A DNA stretch of 64,000 nucleotides, taken from assembly GCF_024295805.1 (NCBI RefSeq), contig NZ_JANCLX010000007.1:247613-311612 (forward strand), read 5' to 3'. Of this stretch, positions 55,582 through 64,000 are shown piece after piece. This DNA is from Streptomyces cucumeris. Its GTDB lineage: Bacteria > Actinomycetota > Actinomycetes > Streptomycetales > Streptomycetaceae. The notes beneath the pieces are model-generated. The model saw nothing but the letters and a program-made list of their open reading frames with translations. It did not search any database and had not been told where the DNA came from. Each line of letters starts with the position of its first letter. Within the stretch, counting starts at the first letter, position 1. The position numbers were made by a program, and so were the translations under genes.

Positions 55582-56796
55582 TCAGGTGCCCGGCCGGAGT
55601 CGCGGCACCGGCGCGAAGCGGCTCTCCGCACCCGCCTCGGGCTCGGTCACCCAGCCCGCCGCCAGCACCAGCCCGGTGGCGCGGTGCACGGCCAGGAAGC
55701 CGAACGGGCGGTCGTAGCTGACGCTGATCATCTTCGCCTTCTGCTGCGGTATCCCGCCCACCTCCATCGAGAACGCGGTCACGGCGGCGGCGAAGAAGCC
55801 CTCGCGGCTGAACGACGCCGTCATGGACTGGCCTCCGGAGGAGACCGCCAGCGGGACGTCGCTGATCCCGGGGAAGTGCCCCCGGGAGGCGTCCTGCGCG
55901 GACCGCAGCCCGAACACCTCGGCGTGGTGCAGCAGATCATGCTCGGCCCGCACGGTGAACTGCGGGGTGTTGAGCACCAACTGGGGTGTCGGGTCGAATC
56001 CGGTGACCTCATGGACCTCGACGCCGGGGCCCGCGGCGCCGAGCGGCAGTTGCGAACCGGGCAGCCCGGACCGTCCGACCGCGGTGATCGCCGCTTCCAG
56101 CACCTCGGCGCCGCCGACGTCCTCGCCACCGAGCACCAGATGCACATCCAGGCCGTTGTCACCCGCCACCCCGGAGAAGGTCAGCGGTCCGGCCGGGGTG
56201 TCCGGAACGACCTTGAGGGTGCCGTCCAGATCCGCGGTACGGCGGGTGAGTCCGGCGAGCGAGCGCTCGGCCCAGGGCCCGCTGGAGGGGTACATCCAGC
56301 CCACCCGGAACGGCTGCACCCACGTGGTCCTCAGCAACAGCGCACCGGCGAGGACCAGCACGGTGGCCGAGCTCAGCGGCACCGGCATCCGCGCGATCTC
56401 GCCCCGGGTCTGCCGGGACGCCCAGCCGTCCAGCTCCTTCCGGTCCCGATCGGCATCGCCGGTCAGCGCGCCGCGCGCCCCCGGCGGCAGCTCCGCCTCC
56501 CACTCGGGCCTGATGGGCAGGTCCTGACGGGTCCACAGCCCGGTGGCCGCGTCCACGCCGTCCATCGCGGCCAGCGTTCCGACGAGGTCACGGCCCAGCG
56601 CCGTCGCGCCGTCCGCGCTCACCCCGAGCGCGCCTTCCAGCTCGGCGCGGGCCGGGCCACCGGACCCGCCCGCCAGCAGGGCCAGCAGCGCCCACACCCC
56701 GGCGCCGGTGAAGACGGTGCCCTCGTCCGCCACGGCCTCCCGCGCCCAGCGCGCGCTCAGTGTGTTGACGGCCCGTATCGCGTGCGCGTCGAGCAT
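55582..56796 (-). CDS. Serpin-like protein (serine protease inhibitor fold)
   Basis: The 404-residue protein has the C-terminal serpin signature YDRPFGFLAVHRATGLVLAAGWVTEP and a hinge-like REGFFAAAVTAFSMEVGG before it, where the reactive-centre loop should lie. LNTPQFTVRAEHDLLHHAEVFGL also fits the serpin core. It has no signal peptide, unlike many secreted bacterial serpins. The hinge is not the canonical small-residue E-E-G-T/S-E-A run, so inhibitory function is uncertain. ATG 56796. It is on the same strand as the hopanoid genes, 19 bp downstream of the aminotransferase stop. Confidence 0.78.
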   Translation of the reverse strand: MLDAHAIRAVNTLSARWAREAVADEGTVFTGAGVWALLALLAGGSGGPARAELEGALGVSADGATALGRDLVGTLAAMDGVDAATGLWTRQDLPIRPEWEAELPPGARGALTGDADRDRKELDGWASRQTRGEIARMPVPLSSATVLVLAGALLLRTTWVQPFRVGWMYPSSGPWAERSLAGLTRRTADLDGTLKVVPDTPAGPLTFSGVAGDNGLDVHLVLGGEDVGGAEVLEAAITAVGRSGLPGSQLPLGAAGPGVEVHEVTGFDPTPQLVLNTPQFTVRAEHDLLHHAEVFGLRSAQDASRGHFPGISDVPLAVSSGGQSMTASFSREGFFAAAVTAFSMEVGGIPQQKAKMISVSYDRPFGFLAVHRATGLVLAAGWVTEPEAGAESRFAPVPRLRPGT

Positions 56797-56815
56797 GCCT
56801 CTGTCCCCCGTCGGT

Positions 56816-58216
56816 TCAGCGGTGGGCCACCGCCTGCTTGACGAGAGTCCGTCCGAACTCCCACATCAGACCGCCGCCCCCGTGTGCGTCGTCCATGACC
56901 GCAGTGAACGCCCCGACGAAACGGTCCACTTCCCGCTCGCCGATGATCAGCGGCGGGATCAGCTTAATCACCTCCAGGTGGTCACCGGAGACCTGGGTGA
57001 GGATGCGGTGGCGCTGGAGCAGCGGGACCACGACCATCTGCGCGAACAGCCCCTTGCGCGCGGCCTGGAGCATCGACCAGCGGCCGCGCAGTCCGAGCGA
57101 GGAGGGCCTGCCGAACTCGATGCCGATCATCAGGCCGCGGCCGCGTACGTCGTGCAGCAGCTCGTAGCGGTCCACCAGGGCGGTGAGCCGCTCGCGCAGG
57201 AGATCGCCGGTGCGCCGGGCGTTGGCCACGATGCCCTCGCCCTCCATCACCGACAGCACGGCGAGCCCGGCCGCCATCGCCTGGGCGTTGGATCCGAAGC
57301 TGGCGGAGTGGACCAGCACCCGGTCCATCGAGGCATAGACCCTCTTGAAGATCCACTCCTTGCCGAGGGTGGCTCCGACCGGGACATAGCCGCCCGACAG
57401 CGCCTTGGCCACGCACACCAGATCCGGTTCGACGCCTTCCTCGTGCTGGTAGGCGAAGAACTCACCGGTGCGGCCGAGACCGGTCTGCACCTCGTCCACG
57501 ATCAGCAGGGCCTTGTGGCGGCGCAGCAGCTCCTGGGCCGCGCGCAGGAAGCCCGGCGGTGACGCATGCACCCCCTTGCCCTGGATCGGCTCGACGATGA
57601 ACCCGGCCACGTCGCCGCGCGCCAGCTCCCGTTCCAGCGCGTCCAGATCGCCCATCCCGATCGCGGTGTCCGGCAGCAGCGGCGCGAAGCCCCGGCGGAA
57701 GCCGTCCTCACCGTTGACCGACAGGGCACCGGTGGTCAGCCCGTGGAACGCATGCGAGCAGTACAGGACGCGTGGCCGCCGGGTGGCGAAGCGGGCGAAC
57801 TTCAGCGCCGTCTCCACCGCCTCGGTGCCGCTGTTGCCGAAGAACACCCGGTCCAGATGAGGGGCGTGGGAGAGCAGCTTCTCGGCGAGCAGTCCGGGCA
57901 GCGGCTGGCAGTCGAAGCGGGTCAGATCGGCGAGCGAGGCGTCCAGCACATCGTGCAGCGCCTTGCGCACGACCGGGTGGTGGCGGCCCAGGCCCATCAC
58001 CCCGAACCCGGCGAGCATGTCCAGGTAGTCCTGGCCCTCGTCGTCCCAGAAGTAGGCGCCCTCGGCCCGTTCGTAGACCTTGTCGAAGCCGATGGTGCGC
58101 AGCATCCGCGGGAGCTGGTGATTGAGGTGGCGGGCGTGCAGGTCGTAGCGCTCACCGGAGCGTTCGGCCAGGAGCCGGCCGAGGTCGAAGCCCTTGCACT
58201 GCTCGGCTGAGGTCAT
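56816..58216 (-). CDS. hpnO: Class III aminotransferase of the hopanoid cluster (HpnO-like)
   Basis: The 466-residue protein is a fold-type I PLP enzyme: [53 protein letters not shown] and the PLP Lys in [19 protein letters not shown]. By position next to dxs and hpnH and by analogy with HpnO it would put the amino group on bacteriohopanepolyol to give aminobacteriohopanetriol. The start ATG overlaps the dxs TGA (ATGA). The N-terminus ([19 protein letters not shown]) is longer than in ornithine-type aminotransferases. Confidence 0.88.
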   Translation of the reverse strand: MTSAEQCKGFDLGRLLAERSGERYDLHARHLNHQLPRMLRTIGFDKVYERAEGAYFWDDEGQDYLDMLAGFGVMGLGRHHPVVRKALHDVLDASLADLTRFDCQPLPGLLAEKLLSHAPHLDRVFFGNSGTEAVETALKFARFATRRPRVLYCSHAFHGLTTGALSVNGEDGFRRGFAPLLPDTAIGMGDLDALERELARGDVAGFIVEPIQGKGVHASPPGFLRAAQELLRRHKALLIVDEVQTGLGRTGEFFAYQHEEGVEPDLVCVAKALSGGYVPVGATLGKEWIFKRVYASMDRVLVHSASFGSNAQAMAAGLAVLSVMEGEGIVANARRTGDLLRERLTALVDRYELLHDVRGRGLMIGIEFGRPSSLGLRGRWSMLQAARKGLFAQMVVVPLLQRHRILTQVSGDHLEVIKLIPPLIIGEREVDRFVGAFTAVMDDAHGGGGLMWEFGRTLVKQAVAHR

Positions 58217-60138
58217 GTCCGGCTCTCCTCGGAGGCGGCGGGGCGGGTGCCGCGCATGGCGTCGGTACGGGCCAGGGCCGCGCCGGTCCGGCCCGCGATC
58301 TCGGCGGGCGTCAGCCCGATCTCGGCGAGCAGCTCGGCGCGTTTGGCGTGCGGCAGGAACTCCTCGGGAATCCCGAACGTCCGTACCGGCAGATCGACTT
58401 CGGCGTCCCGCAGCACCTGCGCCACCGCCGCGCCCACCCCGCCGGTGCGCACGTTGTCCTCCACGACCGCCACCACCGCGTGGCGGGCCGCGAGTCCGGG
58501 AAGACCGGGATCGACGGGCTTGACCCAGCGCGGATCCACCACCGTGCAGCGGATCCCGCGCTCGGCCAGCAGCTCGGCGGCGCGCAGCCCGGTGGCGGCC
58601 ATCGCCCCGGCCACCACGAACAGCACATCGCCGCCGTCCGGGTCGTCCCGGCGCAGTACGTCCATCCCGCCGATCCGGTCGAGCGCCGGGATCGCCGGGC
58701 CCACCGCCTCCTTGGGGAAGCGGACGACGGTCGGCGCGTCGTCCACCGCGACCGCCTCGCGCAGCTGGGCGCGGAGCTGCTCGGCGTCGCGCGGGGCGGC
58801 GATCCGCAGCCCCGGCACCACCTGGAGCACCGACATGTCCCACATGCCGTTGTGGCTGGGCCCGTCGGTACCGGTGACACCGGCCCGGTCCAGGACGAAG
58901 GTGACCCCGCACCGGTGCAGCGCGACGTCCATCAGCACCTGGTCGAAGGCGCGGTTGAGGAAGGTGGCGTAGACGGCGACGACGGGGTGGAGACCGCCGA
59001 TGGCGAGTCCGGCCGCGGAGACCGCGGCGTGCTGTTCGGCGATACCCACGTCCCACACCCGCTCCGGATACCTCTCGGCGAAGCCGCCGAGGCCGACCGG
59101 GTCCAGCATGGCGGCGGTGAGGGCGACCACATCGGGGCGCTCGGCCCCGATCCGCACCATCTCCTCGCCGAACACCGAGGTCCAGGAGCGGCCCCCGGCC
59201 GGGAGGAGCGGTGCGCAGGTGAGCGGGTCCATGGCGGCCACGGTGTGGAAGCGGTCGGCCTCGTCTTCCAGGGCGGGCCGGTAGCCACGGCCCTTCTCGG
59301 TGAGGCAGTGCACCAGCACCGGGCCGTGGAACCGTTTCGCCCGGCGCAGCGCGGACTCCACGGCTTCGGTGTCATGCCCGTCGATGGGTCCGACGTACTT
59401 CAGCCCCAGATCCTCGAACATGCCCTGCGGAGCGACGGCTTCCTTGAACCCCTTCTTGGCGCCGTGCAGCGATCCGTACAGCGGCTCACCGACCACCGGG
59501 GTGCGGCGCAGCACGTCCTTGCCCCAGGCCAGGACGCGTTCATAGCCGTCGGTGGTGCGGAGGGTGGCCAGGTGGTCGGCGAGCCCGCCGATGGTGGGCG
59601 CGTAGGAGCGCTCGTTGTCATTGACCACGATGATCAGCGGCCGGTCCCGGGCGGCGGCGATGTTGTTGAGTGCCTCCCAGGCCATCCCGCCGGTCAGCGC
59701 GCCGTCGCCGATGACCGCGACCACATGGCGGTCGGAGCGGCCGTACACCTCATGGGCCTTGGCCAGGCCGTCGGCCCAGCCGAGCACGGTGGAGGCATGG
59801 CTGTTCTCGATGACGTCGTGCTCGGACTCGGCGCGCGACGGATAGCCGGAGAGCCCGCCCTTGTGGCGCAGCTTGGAGAAGTCCTGGCGGCCGGTGAGCA
59901 GTTTGTGGACGTAGGACTGGTGACCGGTGTCCCACAGGATGCGGTCCACCGGTGACTCGAAGACGCGGTGCAGTGCTATGGACAGCTCGACCACGCCCAG
60001 GTTGGGGCCGAGATGGCCCCCGGTCCTGGCCACGGCGGTGATCAGGAACTCCCTGATCTCCGCGGCGAGCGCGGCCAGTTCCTCCCCGGACAGCGCGGCG
60101 AGGTCGTGCGGGCCCCGGATGTTCTCCAACGACGGCAT
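58213..60138 (-). CDS. dxs: 1-deoxy-D-xylulose-5-phosphate synthase
   Basis: The 641-residue transketolase-like enzyme has the TPP loop [18 protein letters not shown], the [18 protein letters not shown] segment of the PYR domain, and all three domains of DXS. It condenses pyruvate and glyceraldehyde 3-phosphate in the MEP pathway. Its place inside the hopanoid operon suggests it supplies extra isoprenoid precursor for hopanoids. AGGAGGGG precedes ATG 60138; the stop overlaps the aminotransferase start. Confidence 0.97.
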   Translation of the reverse strand: MPSLENIRGPHDLAALSGEELAALAAEIREFLITAVARTGGHLGPNLGVVELSIALHRVFESPVDRILWDTGHQSYVHKLLTGRQDFSKLRHKGGLSGYPSRAESEHDVIENSHASTVLGWADGLAKAHEVYGRSDRHVVAVIGDGALTGGMAWEALNNIAAARDRPLIIVVNDNERSYAPTIGGLADHLATLRTTDGYERVLAWGKDVLRRTPVVGEPLYGSLHGAKKGFKEAVAPQGMFEDLGLKYVGPIDGHDTEAVESALRRAKRFHGPVLVHCLTEKGRGYRPALEDEADRFHTVAAMDPLTCAPLLPAGGRSWTSVFGEEMVRIGAERPDVVALTAAMLDPVGLGGFAERYPERVWDVGIAEQHAAVSAAGLAIGGLHPVVAVYATFLNRAFDQVLMDVALHRCGVTFVLDRAGVTGTDGPSHNGMWDMSVLQVVPGLRIAAPRDAEQLRAQLREAVAVDDAPTVVRFPKEAVGPAIPALDRIGGMDVLRRDDPDGGDVLFVVAGAMAATGLRAAELLAERGIRCTVVDPRWVKPVDPGLPGLAARHAVVAVVEDNVRTGGVGAAVAQVLRDAEVDLPVRTFGIPEEFLPHAKRAELLAEIGLTPAEIAGRTGAALARTDAMRGTRPAASEESRT

Positions 60139-60227
60139 GCTCGGATCCCCTCCTGGTGTGTCGGCTCACGGCGTTGTCCGGGGTACCCGGGGAACCCCGT
60201 TGTCCTCCTTGTTCCGCGCGCTGTTCC

Positions 60228-61250
60228 TCATCCGCCTCCGGAGGCGGTCTCCCGCGCGGCGCGCAGCGACTCCTTGAGGGAGCTCATGGTCGCCAGGACG
60301 GCGGTGGGCTCGTAGCCGCAGTGGGCCATGCAGTTCTCACAGCGCGGGTCCCTGCCGCGGCCGTAGGCGTCCCAGTCGGTCTCCTCCACCAGCTCGCGGT
60401 AGGTGGGCACATAGCCGTCGCTCATCAGGTAGCAGGGGCGCTGCCAGCCGAAGAGCGAGTAGTTGGGGATGCCCCAGGCGGTGCACGGGAAGTCCGTCCT
60501 GCCTTCGAGGAAGTCCAGGAACAGCGGGCTGTGGTTGAGCCGCCAGCGGCGGCGGTTGCCGTTCGCGAACGCCTTCTTGAACAGCTCGCGGGTCTGCTCC
60601 ACCCCGAGGAAGTGCTCCTGGTCGGGTGCCTTCTCGTAGGCGTAGGCGGGCGAGATCATCATCTCGTCCACCTGGAGGTCGTCGTTGAGGTAGTTGAGCA
60701 CGTCGATGACGGTCTGCGGGGTGTCGGTGTTGAAGAAGGTGGAGTTGGTGGTGACCCGGAAGCCGCGCTGCTTGGCCTCCTTGATGGCCGCCACCGCCTC
60801 GTCGAACACACCCTCCTTCGCCACGGATTCGTCGTGCCGCTCGCGCAGCCCGTCGATGTGCACTGCGAAGGCGAAGTACGGGGAGGGGGTGAACAGCTCC
60901 ATCTTCTTGCGCAGCAGCATCGCGTTGGTGCACAGGAAGACGTACTTCCGCCGCGCCACGAGCTGCCGGGTGATCTCGTCGATCTGGGGGTGCATCAGCG
61001 GCTCACCGCCCGCGATGGACACCATCGGCGCCCCGGATTCCAGTACCGCGCCCACCGCCTGGGCGACCGGCATCCGCTGCTTCAGCACCCCGGCCGGGTG
61101 CTGGATCTTTCCGCAGCCCTCGCATGCGAGATTGCAGGCGAAGAGCGGCTCGAGCTCCACGATCAGCGGGAACTTGTCCCGGCGCTTGATCACCTTCTGG
61201 TCAAAGAGATACGTCGCGACCCGGATGGTCTGTCGGAGAGGCATGGCCAT
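60228..61250 (-). CDS. hpnH: Hopanoid radical SAM protein HpnH
   Basis: The 340-residue protein has the radical SAM cluster C39-x3-C43-x2-C46 (LFACNLACEGCGK), an IAGGEPLMHPQID motif and a C-terminal CENCMAHCGYEPTA cysteine group. HpnH attaches adenosine to the hopene skeleton (adenosylhopane). AGGAGGT sits eight bases before ATG 61250. The gene overlaps the end of hpnG by 50 bp. The 89-bp gap before dxs holds no gene, so the ispG seen here in S. coelicolor is missing. Confidence 0.96.
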   Translation of the reverse strand: MAMPLRQTIRVATYLFDQKVIKRRDKFPLIVELEPLFACNLACEGCGKIQHPAGVLKQRMPVAQAVGAVLESGAPMVSIAGGEPLMHPQIDEITRQLVARRKYVFLCTNAMLLRKKMELFTPSPYFAFAVHIDGLRERHDESVAKEGVFDEAVAAIKEAKQRGFRVTTNSTFFNTDTPQTVIDVLNYLNDDLQVDEMMISPAYAYEKAPDQEHFLGVEQTRELFKKAFANGNRRRWRLNHSPLFLDFLEGRTDFPCTAWGIPNYSLFGWQRPCYLMSDGYVPTYRELVEETDWDAYGRGRDPRCENCMAHCGYEPTAVLATMSSLKESLRAARETASGGG

Positions 61251-61932
61251 CGAGCTCACCTCCTGGGAGCATCGCATTACGGTGCCAGTCGAAGAAAGCG
61301 GGAAGAACGGTTCGTAGTACCCGGAAGGCCGATATTCCACCGCGCAGGGTGCCGATCCGGACGAGTTCATGTTCCGGGGCGTCCACGACCACCCGTACGG
61401 CCGCAACGGGACGGGCGCCCCGGCGCGCGGCGCAGCGCAGGGTGGCGGCGGACTCCATGTCCACCGCGATGGCTCCGGTGGTGTGCAGCGCGGCCCGCTC
61501 CGCGCCCCGCACCACATGGCTGGATCCGGCCAGCGGGCCGATGTGCACGGTCCGCCGGGGACCGCGCCGCGGCCCCGGCGGTACCAGCTCCGCCAGGGCG
61601 TCGGCGAGGAACGCGGTACCGGCGCATACGGTGCGCCCGGCCGGGTCACGGGTCTCATCGGCGACCACCAGGTCCCCCGGGTGCATCCCGGGGACGAGTC
61701 CGGCACAGAAGCCGGTGGCGAGGACGGCGGTGGGGGCCGCCGGGGCGGAATCCCCGGACAGGGCACGGGCCACCGCCCGCTCGGCGGCCTGCGGCCCCAT
61801 ACCGGTGCGCAGCACCGTCACCGGCCCGGCGGCGTCCGCGTCGCCTCCCCGCAGGGCGAACCGCTCGATGCCGAGCGCGCAGGCGATCAGCAGCGGTGGA
61901 CGCCCGGGGTCCGGGGCCGGTCCGGCGGACAT
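61201..61932 (-). CDS. hpnG: Hopanoid-associated nucleoside phosphorylase HpnG
   Basis: The 243-residue protein has the nucleoside-phosphorylase-like LLIACALGIERFAL, VLRTGMGPQAAERAV, VLATGFCAGLVPGMHPGDLVVAD and VDMESAATLRCAARRGAR motifs of HpnG. It removes adenine from adenosylhopane to give ribosylhopane. Its ATG overlaps the shc stop (ATGA). Its 3' end extends 50 bp into hpnH, beyond where many HpnG proteins end. Confidence 0.92.
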   Translation of the reverse strand: MSAGPAPDPGRPPLLIACALGIERFALRGGDADAAGPVTVLRTGMGPQAAERAVARALSGDSAPAAPTAVLATGFCAGLVPGMHPGDLVVADETRDPAGRTVCAGTAFLADALAELVPPGPRRGPRRTVHIGPLAGSSHVVRGAERAALHTTGAIAVDMESAATLRCAARRGARPVAAVRVVVDAPEHELVRIGTLRGGISAFRVLRTVLPAFFDWHRNAMLPGGELDGHASPTDHPGRDVSL

Positions 61933-63875
61933 CAGGATCTCCGCGGCCGTGCCCCGGTGGCCTCGTCATGGACGAATCGCCCGAGTGCCGTGAGGGGGAA
62001 GACCTGCCGGTACAGGTGGTAGTTGATGGAGAAGTCCCAGGGGAAGCCGGTGCCGGTGAAGTACGGCTCGTCCCAGGAGCCGTCGGCCTGCTGGGTGACG
62101 GTGAGCCAGTCCACCCCGCGTTCGACGGCCTTGCTCTCCCGCTCCCCCGCCGCCAGCAGCGCCAGCAGCGCCCAGGCGGTCTGGGAGGCGGTGGAGGCGC
62201 CCCGGCCGGTCCACTCGGGGTCGGGGTAGGAGCGCTGGTCCTCGCCCCAGCCGCCGTCCTCGTTCTGGACGCTCTCCAGCCAGCGCACCGCGCGGCGGAC
62301 GGCCTGGTGGGAGGCGGGCACCCCGGCGGCGACCAGGGCCGGGACGACCGAGCCGGTGCCGTAGACGTAGTTGGTGCCCCAGCGGCCGAACCACGCCCCG
62401 CTGGGCTCCTGCTCGGCCAGCAGCCAGGCGATACCGCGCCGGGTGCGGGCGTCGTAGGACCGGCCCTCGTGGGCGAGCATCTCCACGACGTGTGCGGTGA
62501 CATCGGCCGACGGCGGGTCGATGACCTCGCCGAAGTCGCAGAACGGCAGCCGGTTGGGCAGCGGGCTGGTGTTGTCCGCGTCGAAGGCGCCCCAGGCCCC
62601 GTTCTTCGACTGCATCCCCAGTGTCCAGCGCATACCGCGCCGCACCGCCGTCTCGATCCGCTCGGGCTCGGGGTGCTCGATCCGGCGCAGCGCCAGGATG
62701 ACCTCGGCGGTGTCGTCGATATCGGGGTAGTTGTCGTTGTGGAACTCGAACGCCCAGCCGCCGGAGGGCAGCGCGGGCCGCCGCACCGACCAGTCGCCGG
62801 GCCGGTCGATCTGCTCGGCGAGCATCCAGTCGGCGGCCCTGACCAGCGCCGGGTGGCCGGGGTCGAGTCCGGCGTCGGCGAGCGCGATGGTGGCCAGACA
62901 GGTGTCCCAGACCGGGGACTGGCACGCCTCGATCATGCGGCTGCCGTCCTCGCGCCAGACCGCGAAGCGGTCGAGCGATGCCAGCCCGGCGCGCATCACC
63001 GGGTGGTCCAGGTCGTAGCCGAGCAGGTGGAGGGCGATCAGGGAGTAGACGGCGGGCGGCTGGATGCCGCCCCAGCAGCCGTCGTTCTCCTGCCGCTCGA
63101 CGATCCAGCGGGCGCAGGAGCGCAGCGCGGCCCGGCGCAGCGGTCCGACGGCGACCTTGCGGTAGGCGTGCAGGGCGCGGTCCAGCCGCTGGAAGGCGCC
63201 GTCCCAGGAGGCCACGGGGGCGGGGCGGCGCGGGGGTCTCGGCCGCCGGGGGTCGGTGTGCAGTTCGTCGAGGGGGAACGGCGCGGGGCGTACGGGCCGG
63301 TGGGCGGAGACGATGGTGAGGGGGACGATGGTCTGCCGGGCCCAGCAGCCGAAGTCGTAGATGTTGAGCGGGAGCCACTTCGGGAAGTAGATGATCTCGG
63401 GCGGCAGCTCGGGCAGATCCTCCCAGCGCCACCAGCCGAAGAGGGCCAGCCAGATGCGGGTGAAGACGCGGCTGCGGGCGATTCCGCCTTCGGCGCGCAC
63501 CCAGGCGGCGGCCGCGGCCATATGGGGGGCGTCGGGCTCGTCCCCGGCCAGCCGGAGGGCGACATACGCCTCGACGGTGGCGGAGAGTTCGGGCGGGCCG
63601 CCGTGGAAGGTGGCCCAGGTGCCGTCCTCGCCCTGCTCGGCACGGAGGTGGCGGGCCGCGGCGTCGAGGACGCGGGCGTCCTGGATGCCCAGGAACTGCC
63701 GGAGCATCAGGTCCTCGGCGTCCATGGTGACGTTGGTCTCCAGGTCGCCCTTCCACCAGCCCTCGTCGTCCTGACGGGAGAGCAGGTGGTCGACCGCGCG
63801 GATCGTCGCCTTCCGCGCGGCGCCTAATGTCTCGGACTCAGGTGACTCGGAGGGTTGGACGGTGGTCGCTGTCAT
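61932..63875 (-). CDS. shc: Squalene-hopene cyclase
   Basis: The 647-residue cyclase has several QW-type repeats (for example NGAWGAFDADNTSPL and DGSWDEPYFTGTGFPW) and the catalytic DxDD-type motif D385-I-D-D388 that protonates squalene. The C-terminal GFPWDFSINYHLYRQVFPL is the family signature. It makes hopene from squalene. It is the first complete gene of the operon in this window, with GAGGGGAAG before ATG 63875. Confidence 0.97.
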   Translation of the reverse strand: MTATTVQPSESPESETLGAARKATIRAVDHLLSRQDDEGWWKGDLETNVTMDAEDLMLRQFLGIQDARVLDAAARHLRAEQGEDGTWATFHGGPPELSATVEAYVALRLAGDEPDAPHMAAAAAWVRAEGGIARSRVFTRIWLALFGWWRWEDLPELPPEIIYFPKWLPLNIYDFGCWARQTIVPLTIVSAHRPVRPAPFPLDELHTDPRRPRPPRRPAPVASWDGAFQRLDRALHAYRKVAVGPLRRAALRSCARWIVERQENDGCWGGIQPPAVYSLIALHLLGYDLDHPVMRAGLASLDRFAVWREDGSRMIEACQSPVWDTCLATIALADAGLDPGHPALVRAADWMLAEQIDRPGDWSVRRPALPSGGWAFEFHNDNYPDIDDTAEVILALRRIEHPEPERIETAVRRGMRWTLGMQSKNGAWGAFDADNTSPLPNRLPFCDFGEVIDPPSADVTAHVVEMLAHEGRSYDARTRRGIAWLLAEQEPSGAWFGRWGTNYVYGTGSVVPALVAAGVPASHQAVRRAVRWLESVQNEDGGWGEDQRSYPDPEWTGRGASTASQTAWALLALLAAGERESKAVERGVDWLTVTQQADGSWDEPYFTGTGFPWDFSINYHLYRQVFPLTALGRFVHDEATGARPRRS

Positions 63876-64000
63876 GGCTTCCCCTCTGCAGTGTGATCTG
63901 CCGTCGTTGGGGCCTCCGTCGGGCGGCCCCCCGCGGGGGGGGCGGCCCGCGCCGGGGGGGGGTGCGCGGGGGGGGTCGCTGATAAAAACCCGACCACCCA
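63876..64000. other. Hopanoid operon upstream region, low-complexity contig end
   Basis: The last 100 bases contain G and C homopolymers and end in an A-run. I found no open frame matching the polyprenyl synthase expected here. It looks like a sequencing or assembly edge. Confidence 0.5.

Noticed and set aside
60156..63827. Plus-strand open frame of 1223 codons opposite the hopanoid genes
   Set aside because: It is the antisense shadow of shc, hpnG and hpnH, caused by high GC at third positions. It has no family motifs or ribosome site.

Overview
The window is about 72% GC, has GC-biased third codon positions, is dense in genes, often uses GTG starts, and carries families typical of Streptomyces: DUF397 with a Scr1-type HTH protein, DUF2510 proteins, DUF574-type methyltransferase, DUF1844, SseB, STM40xx and a hopanoid cluster. 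It is almost certainly a Streptomyces or close streptomycete chromosome fragment. All calls come from reading the sequence; no database search was run.

Layout. 1-11.2 kb holds mixed metabolic genes: a truncated LysR regulator divergent from an SDR protein, a KAS-II-like ketosynthase, a secreted AOC-barrel protein, a phosphoglycerate-mutase-fold protein lacking its catalytic histidines, a GNAT, a MocR regulator whose start codon overlaps that of a divergent EamA exporter, a Tat-exported glycosidase-like protein, 3-hydroxybutyryl-CoA dehydrogenase, MgtC and a NUDIX protein. 11.2-14 kb has a TPR/HTH regulator and a SpoIIE-type phosphatase. 14.1-21.9 kb is a conserved translation block on the minus strand: pheS-pheT, a sensor kinase, a TrmH-type methyltransferase, and infC-rpmI-rplT. 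infC appears to start at ATC and has a long leader. A 169-bp MITE-like element with near-perfect 29-bp terminal inverted repeats lies between infC and the DUF1844 gene.

22.1-31.2 kb carries an aquaporin, SseB, a lipoprotein serine hydrolase, an orphan mycosin with a membrane partner, a fold-type III PLP enzyme and two paralogous DUF2510 proteins. 31.2-38 kb is a coherent gamma-glutamylation locus: a GlnA4-like synthetase, aldehyde dehydrogenase and SDR in one operon, with a divergent FadR-type regulator, an APC permease and a class-I glutamine amidotransferase. Together they could import ethanolamine (or another amine), glutamylate it, oxidise the alcohol to an acid and release glutamate. A GH46 chitosanase, a NAPE-PLD-like metallo-hydrolase, a GNAT and an AhpD-like protein follow.

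42-48.9 kb holds the most interesting poorly described system: a five-gene, tightly overlapping STM4015-4014-4013-4012-4011 operon (leucine-rich repeat protein, ATP-grasp, alkaline-phosphatase-fold hydrolase, two radical SAM enzymes), divergent from a DUF6745-like protein and a small conserved protein. 48.9-51.4 kb is a WhiJ/Scr1-type regulatory module (SAM methyltransferase, DUF397, HTH regulator, HATPase) with a perfect 15-bp palindrome in the divergent promoter. 51.5-56.8 kb has an SGNH hydrolase, a GH36 alpha-galactosidase, a tyrosine phosphatase and a serpin-like protein. 56.8-63.9 kb is the 3' part of a hopanoid operon: shc, hpnG, hpnH, dxs and an hpnO-like aminotransferase, without the ispG expected between hpnH and dxs. 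The last ~100 bases are homopolymer-rich and look like a contig end.
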